The position numbers and the translations under genes were made by a program. Below the pieces are notes generated by a model. The model was not told the DNA's origin. It was given only the letters and a program-made list of their open reading frames with translations, and did no database searches. A stretch of DNA of 32,856 bases from Pontibacter silvestris (lineage in GTDB: Bacteria > Bacteroidota > Bacteroidia > Cytophagales > Hymenobacteraceae): NCBI RefSeq assembly GCF_020907275.1, contig NZ_JAJJWI010000036.1, forward strand, positions 1-32,856, written 5' to 3'. Shown piece by piece: positions 26,778-32,856 of the stretch (the stretch's first letter is position 1; each line of letters starts with the position of its first letter).

Positions 26778-28229
26778 TTAGAGCAGCTTTTCATAGCGGC
26801 CGTGCTCCGGTCTGGTGAACAGGTTTTTTTCGGTGAGGAACTTCTTGAAGGTGCGTTCCGGCATGTCCATCTGCTCTGCCACGCGCAGCCCATCTGCAGT
26901 GGAGAACTGCTGCGGCAGCTGCTCATAAAGCTCCCTTTTCCGTTTGTTGTAGCGGTCGAGCGGGTCCTCGTTGTGGACGATGCGCTGCACCACCCTGGCC
27001 GTGCGGCGGAAGTATTCGGACAGCAGGATGGCCCCCTCCACCGCCTTCAGTTCGATCTGGGCCTTCTCCGCCTCGCAGCAGGCCCAGGCCAGCAGCTGCA
27101 GGATGAGTGCGAAGCGAATGGTGTAGACCTCCAACTTGGTGTAAACGCCTTTCAGTGCCTCGCTCTCGGCGTCATTGCACAGGTCGGTGTTGGTTCCCTG
27201 CCATTCCTGCAGTCTTAACCATGCCTCGGGTGAGAAGCGCAGCTGGCGGGGCACGGGCGTCTCCCACTCATCCACCTCCATTTTCAGCTCCAGCAGGAAG
27301 GCCATGTAGTTGGCCCAGTTGCGCGTGTGCGCCTCGTCGAGCACGCTGTCGCTCCAGCGCTCCTTCCTGACGCCTTCTGGCATGGCGAAGAGGAACCTGT
27401 CGAGAAAGCCGTTGTCTGACTTACCGTTCCTGGCCAGTTCCAGGAGCACCCCGTTCTGAATCGTGCCGACGATGGGGATGAAGGGGCGCCTGATGCGCAC
27501 GGGCATCCGCTTTAGGCGGTCCACGCTCACGGTCTTGCTGCTCCAGGCGCTGAGCCAGAACTCCACATCGCCGCCGCTGTTGTAGCGGTTGAGGTTCTTG
27601 ACGAAACCCGCTAGCTCGTCTACCACCGCGCACACGCCACGGGTGTTATGGCTGTGCGCCACCGTCAGGGCCTCCTGCGTGAAATCGGAGACCAACGTCT
27701 TGCTGAGCACCGGCTCCCGCGGCCCTTCCGTTTCATGGTTATTTCGGTCCTTACCTAACATTCCCTGCAGCAGCTCGTACTCCCGGCGCTCCTGGGCGTA
27801 GCGGTGGTAGGCCTCATCGTCCCGCCTGGAGAGCGGCGCGAAGGCGAAGTCCAGCGGGTGGCTCTTGTTGGAGCCCGGGGGTGCCACCAGCGCCGCATAA
27901 AGCACTGCGCCCTCCTGCCAGGTAGGCTTGACGTGGGCGGTGTGGCTGTTGCCGATAGCCGTGGCCGCCGCGCACAGCATGGACGTGGCGGTAAAGTCCA
28001 CCGGGAAACGCAGGCTATTGTTTGTGGCCCGGATGATCCGCTGTATGGCGGGAGGGAAGGCCTCTATGGGAAAGGGGTTTGCCTCTGGCTTTTCCGGTGC
28101 AGCAGCTTTTAGAGGGGCAGGAGTAGGCTCCTTTCGGAGCTCCTCCAGTAATCTGTCAGCCTGCGAGAAATCGGGGGCCAGGGCATTACTCTGTCCTGGC
28201 AGATAGTGTTGTTCTTGCTTCATTTGCAT
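26778..28229 (-). CDS. DUF3987 family ATPase, element replication protein
   Basis: This is a 483-residue protein from the ATG at 28229; a TTG one codon earlier and an ATG at 28223 are alternatives. After an ~50-residue Pro/Ala-rich start, a P-loop ATPase fold shows Walker A APPGSNKS (~116-123), a Walker B-like CAVVDELAGF, then an RYNSGGDVEFWLSAWSS segment and an IPIVGTIQNGVL segment with a polar motif III position. This is the pattern of DUF3987, a RepA/DnaB-like helicase-type family found next to primases in mobile elements. The C-terminal ~60 residues (AEQMDMPERTFKKFLTEKNL) look like a helix-turn-helix or winged helix. Together with the primase it should form the element's replication module. 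The gene is GC-rich, unlike the cargo. Confidence 0.8.
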   Translation of the reverse strand: MQMKQEQHYLPGQSNALAPDFSQADRLLEELRKEPTPAPLKAAAPEKPEANPFPIEAFPPAIQRIIRATNNSLRFPVDFTATSMLCAAATAIGNSHTAHVKPTWQEGAVLYAALVAPPGSNKSHPLDFAFAPLSRRDDEAYHRYAQERREYELLQGMLGKDRNNHETEGPREPVLSKTLVSDFTQEALTVAHSHNTRGVCAVVDELAGFVKNLNRYNSGGDVEFWLSAWSSKTVSVDRLKRMPVRIRRPFIPIVGTIQNGVLLELARNGKSDNGFLDRFLFAMPEGVRKERWSDSVLDEAHTRNWANYMAFLLELKMEVDEWETPVPRQLRFSPEAWLRLQEWQGTNTDLCNDAESEALKGVYTKLEVYTIRFALILQLLAWACCEAEKAQIELKAVEGAILLSEYFRRTARVVQRIVHNEDPLDRYNKRKRELYEQLPQQFSTADGLRVAEQMDMPERTFKKFLTEKNLFTRPEHGRYEKLL

Positions 28230-28290
28230 CAACTTTATAGGGTGAACTGTCGATGTAAAACAAGCGGGTTTTAACCGAAAAAGCGGTGTC

Positions 28291-28326
28291 GGTAACGACT
28301 GTGGTAATGACTGCGGTAATGACTGG
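28291..28326. repeat. Three tandem 12-bp repeats (iteron-like)
   Basis: GGTAACGACTGT (28291-28302), GGTAATGACTGC (28303-28314) and GGTAATGACTGG (28315-28326) are three head-to-tail copies differing at two positions. They lie in the 112-bp gap upstream of the DUF3987 replication gene. Short tandem repeats beside a replication gene suggest initiator-binding iterons or an operator. Confidence 0.65.
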
Positions 28327-28341
28327 GAAAGCTTAACTCAC

Positions 28342-29283
28342 TCACTTCCTTTTTTTTGCGGCAACCTTCTGTTTGATGCCGTCGAACCTCGGTCTGTAGG
28401 CCGGAGTGAAGATCTCCGGGTACTTGTGGTCCCTGTTCGGCTTCATGATTTGGTCAATGGTGTCGCTCTTGGTGAAGGTGGCCTGTATGGTCTCCACCTT
28501 CTTTTCCCTGATCCAGCCCTTGCGCTCCAGCTCTATGAACAGCTCGGCCAGCTCTTTCTGAGTGCCCAGCCACTCGTGCCTTTCCAATCCCAGGGCTGCC
28601 ATATCCAATCCGTTGCCTTTTGTTGCTATATCCATTTGCTTGTTTGTTTCCTTTTGTTGCTCCTTGTTGAATAGCTCAGGGTACAGCATGCGCCCGATAG
28701 CCTCTATCGCCTCGTTGTCACGCTCTCCCTGATCCAGTGCCCTGCTGTTTGCCGCCTCAACCCTTATCTTCTCCAGGGTAAAGTCGGGCTCCATGTGCCT
28801 CAGCTGGCTCATCAAGGTGTAATACTTGACCAGGAATTTTGCCACAACGCGTTCCCGCTGGTTGTCCTCATGCGGAGTAGCATTGCCCTGTTGCTCCAGG
28901 CGTTGCAGGTTGTTGCCCCAGTACCTGAATGCCTCCTCGTTCATGTTCTCCAGGTAGGTGTCAACGTACAGGCCAGCCAGCTCACAGAGTCCCTCCAGGT
29001 TCACCTGCCGTGCAGCCCGAAGCGCATTGGAGGGGGCGGTTTTCCTGTTAAACGAGTAGGCCCCCTCAAAAGCGGTGATGATCTCGTTAAGCCTGGGTGT
29101 CTTCCGGAAGGTCTTCAGCAGCAGGCCCATGGAGAGGAGCTGGTAATGAAACACGATGCCCCTGTGCCCAGCGTGCTGCAAGTGCGTCTTTATCTTCTGC
29201 AGCGCAAAGCCGCTGTACCGCTCCTGCAGGCGCCAAAAATAGCTGTCACTATATATAAAAGCCTTATTGCCCATTGTTGCCAT
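28342..29283 (-). CDS. Hypothetical helical protein of the mobile-element backbone
   Basis: The protein is 313 residues when started at the ATG at 29283. A TTG at 29316 would give 324 residues but lies on the probable -7 box TACCTTTG (29314-29321), so it would be upstream of the transcript start; an ATG at 29274 is another option. It is almost wholly helical and has no catalytic motif. The segment EWLGTQKELAELFIELERKGWI (in pieces, ~235-258) resembles the W-x-G-T-K-x-x-L pattern in RteC-like regulators of Bacteroidota conjugative elements; this is a weak similarity. The C-terminus is Lys/Arg-rich and could bind nucleic acid. GCAAC pentamers cluster on the coding strand at its leader and start, at 28890-28916 and at 28612-28660. 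It heads the minus-strand replication cluster and is divergent from the MerR-like gene. Confidence 0.7.
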   Translation of the reverse strand: MATMGNKAFIYSDSYFWRLQERYSGFALQKIKTHLQHAGHRGIVFHYQLLSMGLLLKTFRKTPRLNEIITAFEGAYSFNRKTAPSNALRAARQVNLEGLCELAGLYVDTYLENMNEEAFRYWGNNLQRLEQQGNATPHEDNQRERVVAKFLVKYYTLMSQLRHMEPDFTLEKIRVEAANSRALDQGERDNEAIEAIGRMLYPELFNKEQQKETNKQMDIATKGNGLDMAALGLERHEWLGTQKELAELFIELERKGWIREKKVETIQATFTKSDTIDQIMKPNRDHKYPEIFTPAYRPRFDGIKQKVAAKKRK

Positions 29284-29313
29284 TAATCGTTGCCATTCGT
29301 TGCTGTTTGTTGC

Positions 29314-29321
29314 CAAAGGTA
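29314..29321 (-). promoter_or_regulatory. Probable -7 box TACCTTTG, leftward
   Basis: TACCTTTG on the minus strand is an exact TAnnTTTG match. It lies 31 bp before the ATG at 29283, a suitable distance, and is identical to the rightward box at 29428-29435. It argues for the ATG at 29283 rather than the TTG at 29316 as the start of the hypothetical gene. Confidence 0.5.
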
Positions 29322-29414
29322 AGGCTTCCCTGCCTGATCCGGAAACGACGAAGCGGGATATGCTAGAGGCAGGTAGAGTATCTGAAAAATAATTTTCCGT
29401 TGCCCGATGATATG

Positions 29415-29451
29415 CTAAATATTCTATTACCTTTGAGGAATAAATATTTAG
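29415..29451 (+). promoter_or_regulatory. Promoter of the MerR-like gene with flanking inverted repeat
   Basis: The exact -7 box TACCTTTG lies at 29428-29435, 34 bp before the ATG at 29470. It sits between CTAAATATT (29415-29423) and AATATTTAG (29443-29451), a perfect 9-bp inverted repeat with a 19-bp spacer. A repeat that brackets a promoter next to an HTH gene is a likely operator for that protein, as in MerR-type autoregulation. Confidence 0.55.
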
Positions 29452-29469
29452 ATATGATAATTAGAAGAT

Positions 29470-30432
29470 ATGGAGATATCAGATGAGGGGCTGCCCGTAG
29501 TGGACGTGCAGGTGGATAGCCTCGGCACCACCCCCTTCCGCATGTCCACCCCTGAGGAGCAGCAGGCCTCCTATGAGCGCTACTACAGCCGCGTCTTCTC
29601 GGTGAAGGACGCCTTCATCACTGCCAAGCGCTTCCACGACTGGCTCCGCTCCGGGCTGCTGCCGCTGGACATACCCGAGGGCAGGAAGAATTTGATGAAC
29701 CTGCCCGAGTTCATCTGGGTGAGATTGATCGGCAGGCTGCGCCAGGTGGGCACGCCCCTGGAGCAAATCCAGGCGCTGAAGGAGTACCTCTTCGCCGAGA
29801 TAGACGTGCAGGCGCTGGCGGCGGAGGCGATGCAGAGCGCGGAGAATCAGGCTTGGGTAGGAAAGATGCTCGACCGCTCGGGCATAAGCGAGGAGCAACG
29901 GCAGGCAATACAGGATGAGATGGCTTCGGACGCGCCCTTCGCCTCCGTACAGGGAAAGCAGAAGTATACCGTGCTGGACTCGGTGCTTTTCCACCTCTTG
30001 GCCAGCCGTGACGAGGCGGGCGTGCAGCTGCTGCCCGAGGGCTATTTCGTGCTGTGGATGGAGTCGTCTGGCGAGCCGCGTCTGAAAACCACCCATGTTT
30101 ACCTCTCCATCACCGAGCAGGTGGATATCTTCCGCACCAGCGGCATATGGGAGAAGAAAGCGGAGAAGCTAGACGAGCTGACGCCGGAGGAGTGGCAGGT
30201 GGTGTGGGCCATCCGCGACAGAAGGGCAAAGGAGGTGACGGTGAACTTCACGGAGAAGGGGGAGCGGCGGCGGCTGGACATCACCACCACCACGGGCGAG
30301 GTGCTGGACCTAAATAACCTGAACGAGGAGGCTATCCAAAGGATCATCCAGGGCAAGTTCACCGACGTCAGCATGAAGACGCAGGACGGGAAGACGCTCT
30401 ATATTGAGCGAAAGAAGCGCAGGCGCGTGTAA
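29470..30432 (+). CDS. MerR-like helix-turn-helix protein (320 aa)
   Basis: The N-terminal third (~45-110) has a winged-helix pattern like MerR proteins: a helix-turn-helix reading DAFITAKRFHDWLRSGLLP, a wing-like stretch, then LPEFIWVRLIGRLRQVGTPLEQIQALKEYL, which matches the ILRELGFSLEEI-type helices of MerR. The remaining ~200 residues are unrecognised, with a central region that could sense a ligand or oligomerise and a basic C-terminus (IERKKRRRV). It probably regulates the element and its own promoter, given the inverted repeat around the -7 box just upstream. It is GC-rich, the first gene of the rightward arm, and divergent from the hypothetical gene at 28342-29283. It could instead act as an accessory excision or replication factor. 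Confidence 0.7.
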   Translation: MEISDEGLPVVDVQVDSLGTTPFRMSTPEEQQASYERYYSRVFSVKDAFITAKRFHDWLRSGLLPLDIPEGRKNLMNLPEFIWVRLIGRLRQVGTPLEQIQALKEYLFAEIDVQALAAEAMQSAENQAWVGKMLDRSGISEEQRQAIQDEMASDAPFASVQGKQKYTVLDSVLFHLLASRDEAGVQLLPEGYFVLWMESSGEPRLKTTHVYLSITEQVDIFRTSGIWEKKAEKLDELTPEEWQVVWAIRDRRAKEVTVNFTEKGERRRLDITTTTGEVLDLNNLNEEAIQRIIQGKFTDVSMKTQDGKTLYIERKKRRRV

Positions 30433-30503
30433 AAGATTTACTTGCTGAACAGCAGATACGGGTTTTGTAAAGGATCACCCCATTCAAGGCAGGATAACCG
30501 GCG

Positions 30504-30684
30504 GCAACATCAGGCAACAGGGAGTGGCAACATCGCAGCAACGAAGGCCAAGTGCCTTAGCAACAGGCTCGGCAACGGAATCAGCAACGCCTTTGCAGGC
30601 ACGGCAACAACAATAAAGCCTCTGGCAACAGGGACAAACAGAAAGCAACTATTTGCAAACCTGGAAAAACAGGTAAAATGCAAC
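30504..30684 (+). repeat. Dense GCAAC pentamer tract in a non-coding gap
   Basis: Eleven GCAAC pentamers, most as GGCAAC, occur on the plus strand within ~180 bp (30504, 30514, 30527, 30538, 30560, 30572, 30584, 30604, 30625, 30645, 30680). Random expectation is below one. They are irregularly spaced, so this is an interspersed motif and not a simple tandem repeat. The stretch 30433-30769 has no convincing gene: the frame of the next gene has stops near 30614 and at 30674-30676, and the other long frame is a shadow. Confidence 0.75.
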
Positions 30685-30769
30685 AATAACGGTACTGAAG
30701 ACCTCAGACCGAAAGAAGGAAGGGCCGCCGTACCGGAAACACTGGACGGAGGCGCAAACGGAACACTCC

Positions 30770-31144
30770 GTGCAAACCTTAACCAACCAAAAACAACCGT
30801 TAACAGAACAGCAAGGCCAGAAAAGACAGCAGGCAAAGCAACAAAAAGTAAACAACCCCGAACAAGGGGAAAACCAGGAACAGTCACCGCAGCAGGAAGA
30901 GGGGCTGTACCGGCTCGTAAAACAGGACGAGGCGCTTCGGGCCTACCACACGGCAAAGCTCCTGGACACGCCGGGCTACAGCCACCTGAGCGTGGAGGAG
31001 GCAGGCGATGTGGTGGAGCAGATGCTACGGCTCTCCATACTGATGTACGAGATGCTCCTGGAGGAGGGGCAAACCCGTATGGAGGAACAGAATTTTATTA
31101 AAAAAACGGCGGCAACCGAAAGCAACCATGGCAGCAACAAGTAA
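30770..31144 (+). CDS. Small hypothetical protein before the recombinase (124 aa)
   Basis: This frame starts at a GTG and gives a Gln/Lys-rich N-terminus followed by a convincing helical domain (EEGLYRLVKQDEALRAYH, then TPGYSHLSVEEAGDVV and a leucine/methionine-rich helix). The product is unknown. The frame stays open upstream to a TAA at 30674-30676, and the stretch just before the GTG (…PPYRKHWTEAQ…) also reads like protein, yet no ATG is available, so the start is uncertain or the gene is 5'-damaged. An overlapping 219-codon frame (30442-31101) is only the +1 shadow. It overlaps the recombinase start by 17 bases, so the two are translationally coupled; an accessory recombination or directionality role is possible but is inference. 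Confidence 0.55.
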   Translation: MQTLTNQKQPLTEQQGQKRQQAKQQKVNNPEQGENQEQSPQQEEGLYRLVKQDEALRAYHTAKLLDTPGYSHLSVEEAGDVVEQMLRLSILMYEMLLEEGQTRMEEQNFIKKTAATESNHGSNK

Positions 31145-32834
31145 GACAATGAAAAAGCAAACAAAAGCAACAGGCGGCAACGCCCCGAAAGCACCTAAAG
31201 GCGACACAATGGCAACAAAAGACAACACGGACCTGAGCATCTTCGCCCGCCCGCAGCAGATCGGGAAGAAGAAAGGCAAAGCCGTCGCCCGTGGCAAGGT
31301 GGCCGTCATCTATACCCGTGTTTCCACCAAGGAGCAGGCAGAGACGAACCAGAGCCTGGAGACGCAGTTGGACAGCTGCCGCGTCTACGCCGAGCGCAAC
31401 GGCTATGAGGTGGTGGGTGAGTTCGGCGGCACCTATGAGAGCGCCAAGTCCGACGAACGCAAAGAGTTCAAGCGGATGCTCGACTTCGTGAAGAAGAGCC
31501 GCCACAATATCGGCCACATCATCGTCTACTCCCATGACCGCTTCTCCCGCTCGGGGCCCAGCGCCGCTTTCATTGCAGACGAGCTGCGTCAGCTGGGCAT
31601 TTCCCTGCTGGCCGTCACCCAGCCGGTTGACGCCACCACGCCCATGGGCGTGCTCATGCAGCAGCTCTACTTCTCAATGGGTCACATGGACAACCACCAG
31701 CGGCGGGAGCGCTGCACGGCGGGCATGCTGGCCATGGCAAGGAAAGGCTACTGGCCCGGAAAGGCACCGATGGGCTATGACCAGCTGAAGGTGAACGGGG
31801 AGCAGGTGATAAAGCCAAACAAGCAGGGCAAGCTCATCCGCCTGGCCTTCCATCTGAAGGCCGAGCAGGGCCTCTCCAACACAGACATCATCAAAAGGCT
31901 CAAAAGCCAGGGGCTGACGCTATACGACCAGACGCTCACTAAGATCTTCCGCAACCCCTTTTACTGCGGCCTGATCACACACGGGCTCCTGAATACGGAT
32001 GAAGTGATTCAGGGAAGGCACGAGCCGCTGATCTCCAGAGAGACGTTTCTGCGGGTGAACGGGCTGCAGGCGCAGAACGCCCACGGCTACACTCAGGTGA
32101 AGGAGGACGAGCAATTGCCGCTGCGCCACCACATCCAGTGTGGCAGCTGCCAAAAGCCGCTCACAGGCTATGAGATGAAGAAAAAAGGCATCCACTACTA
32201 CAAGTGCAACACCAAGGGCTGCTGCCTGAACAGAAACGCAGGCAAGATGCACGAGCTATATCAGCAATTGCTCACGGAGTACCAGGTAGATCCCATCTTA
32301 TTACCACAGGTGCAGGAGATGATGTCGCAGGTGTTCAAAAAGCTGAGCCAGGACCATGAGCAGGAGGAGAAGCGTTTGAAGCTGCAATTAGCGGAGCTGA
32401 AAAAGAAGCTGGACGCGCTCGAACGGCGCTATGCTTATGGCGAGCTAGAGCGGGAGATATACGCTAAGTTCAGCGCGGAGCTGAAAGCCGAGATGCGGGA
32501 GATAGAGGTGAATCTAGAAAAACTCTCTGGACCTTTATCGAACCACAGAACGCTTCTGGAAAACGGGCTGAAAATGATGCTAAGTCTCTCATCCACATGG
32601 GGTAAGGGTGATGCGCAGAAGAGAAGGAGGCTGCAGGCACTGGTGTTTCCCGAGGGGGCGCAATATGACCGTGAAAAAGAGGCTTATCGAACTGTCAGGG
32701 TGAACAGCTTTTTCGGCCTTGCAAGAGAGATTTCGCAGAAAATGGAGGAAAAAGAGAGAGGGAAAAGCAGTGGTGAAACTGACTTTTCCCTCTTGGTAGC
32801 CCGTAGGGGAATCGAACCCCTGTTACCAGAATGA
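31128..32834 (+). CDS. Large serine recombinase (site-specific integrase)
   Basis: This 568-residue enzyme has a resolvase-type catalytic domain starting ~56 with IYTRVSTKEQ (catalytic Ser66), followed by SHDRFSRSG and the long helix region. The recombinase domain (~200-320) comes next, then a zinc ribbon with CGSC and CNTKGCC (~340-367), then a coiled-coil segment (~400-465). This is the layout of large serine integrases. The first ~55 residues are a Lys/Ala/Thr-rich tail encoded by GCAAC-rich DNA; the ATG at 31209 is an alternative start. The last ~12 codons (VARRGIEPLLPE) are the antisense reading of the adjoining tRNA-Glu gene, so the present C-terminus was created or borrowed at the integration site. 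The protein should integrate and excise the element at that tRNA. Confidence 0.93.
   Translation: MAATSKTMKKQTKATGGNAPKAPKGDTMATKDNTDLSIFARPQQIGKKKGKAVARGKVAVIYTRVSTKEQAETNQSLETQLDSCRVYAERNGYEVVGEFGGTYESAKSDERKEFKRMLDFVKKSRHNIGHIIVYSHDRFSRSGPSAAFIADELRQLGISLLAVTQPVDATTPMGVLMQQLYFSMGHMDNHQRRERCTAGMLAMARKGYWPGKAPMGYDQLKVNGEQVIKPNKQGKLIRLAFHLKAEQGLSNTDIIKRLKSQGLTLYDQTLTKIFRNPFYCGLITHGLLNTDEVIQGRHEPLISRETFLRVNGLQAQNAHGYTQVKEDEQLPLRHHIQCGSCQKPLTGYEMKKKGIHYYKCNTKGCCLNRNAGKMHELYQQLLTEYQVDPILLPQVQEMMSQVFKKLSQDHEQEEKRLKLQLAELKKKLDALERRYAYGELEREIYAKFSAELKAEMREIEVNLEKLSGPLSNHRTLLENGLKMMLSLSSTWGKGDAQKRRRLQALVFPEGAQYDREKEAYRTVRVNSFFGLAREISQKMEEKERGKSSGETDFSLLVARRGIEPLLPE
32757..32793 (-). terminator. 11-bp inverted repeat abutting tRNA-Glu, probable tRNA terminator
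   Basis: AGAGGGAAAAG (32757-32767) and CTTTTCCCTCT (32783-32793) are perfect inverted arms around 15 nt. The hairpin begins immediately after the tRNA CCA end on the minus strand and is followed by CTCTTTTTCC, so it would end the tRNA transcript. It lies inside the last codons of the recombinase on the other strand. It could also be part of the attachment site. Confidence 0.6.
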
Positions 32835-32856
32835 AAATCTGGCGTCCTAACCCCTA
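32794..32856 (-). tRNA. tRNA-Glu (anticodon UUC), partial at the window edge
   Basis: Read on the minus strand, the 3' portion of a tRNA is complete: encoded CCA (32794-32796), discriminator A, acceptor strand ACGGGCT, T-arm with GGTTCGATTCC, and an anticodon stem CCAGA/TCTGG enclosing loop TTTTCAT. The anticodon TTC (32833-32835) decodes glutamate. The start of the gene (5' acceptor strand and most of the D-arm) lies beyond the window. The recombinase stop codon overlaps the anticodon loop on the opposite strand. The intact CCA end shows the tRNA itself survived integration. Confidence 0.92.

Noticed and set aside
28795..29286. A 163-codon plus-strand frame opposite the hypothetical helical gene
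   Set aside because: The Val/Leu/Gln-rich product looks like the mirror of a helical coding strand; the minus-strand frame is longer, has a promoter box and fits the operon direction.
29479..30096. A 205-codon antisense frame within the MerR-like gene
   Set aside because: It is a Leu/Arg/His-rich shadow in GC-rich DNA; the sense strand carries the promoter and the HTH pattern.
30504..30684. GCAAC-rich tract as a CRISPR array
   Set aside because: The shared unit is only 5-6 bp and irregularly spaced, with no constant 25-40 bp repeat and no cas gene in the window.
30442..31101. A 219-codon plus-strand frame starting at TTG
   Set aside because: Its second half is the shifted reading of the 124-aa gene and the recombinase leader, giving Gly/Arg/Pro-rich low-complexity sequence; its first half is only translated GCAAC repeats.

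Overview
The window looks like a defence-gene island carried by an integrative element in a Bacteroidota genome, probably Cytophagales/Hymenobacteraceae. The evidence for this lineage is: promoter -7 boxes of the Bacteroidota type (TAnnTTTG), no convincing Shine-Dalgarno sites, DUF6371 and DUF3987 proteins in the replication block, and the general flavour of the proteins. The genus is inference; nothing here fixes it.

Layout. (1) 1-673 has no convincing gene. It holds a minus-strand terminator-like hairpin at 306-335 and a faint tRNA-3'-end-like remnant. (2) 674-3925 (+) is a large stand-alone SF2 helicase with a possible C-terminal nuclease-like domain. (3) 10441-4016 (-) is a tightly coupled three-gene operon: DUF6361 protein, two-HKD phospholipase-D-type protein, and SF2/SNF2-like helicase. 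Its composition resembles, as I recall it, the Azaca anti-phage system. (4) 10691-17832 (+) is a type I restriction-modification operon with two complete, closely related, tandem hsdM genes, then hsdS and hsdR. (5) 17891-25669 (+) is a very AT-rich three-gene run: a 178-aa protein of unknown family, a 1804-aa protein with an N-terminal GHKL/sacsin-like ATPase domain, and a Upf1-like SF1 helicase starting one base after it. I cannot match this trio to a named defence system, so it is the best candidate for something undescribed. (6) 25697-32834 is the GC-richer mobile-element backbone: DUF6371 primase-like protein, DUF3987 ATPase and an unknown helical protein on the minus strand; a MerR-like HTH protein, a small protein and a large serine recombinase on the plus strand. 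(7) 32794-32856 (-) is a partial tRNA-Glu(UUC). The recombinase reading frame runs straight into it, marking the right-hand insertion junction.

How it fits together. The backbone supplies integration (serine recombinase at tRNA-Glu), probable replication functions (primase plus DUF3987 ATPase) and regulation. The cargo is four stacked nucleic-acid-targeting modules, three of them helicase-centred. The backbone also has non-coding structure of its own: an 18-bp inverted repeat built from tandem 9-mers before the primase gene, three tandem 12-mers before the DUF3987 gene, matching TACCTTTG -7 boxes on divergent strands, and a striking excess of the pentamer GCAAC. That pentamer lies almost always on the coding strand, clustered at gene starts, in protein linkers and in one non-coding gap. 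Base composition steps visibly between blocks, consistent with piecewise assembly by transfer. All composition statements are by eye.
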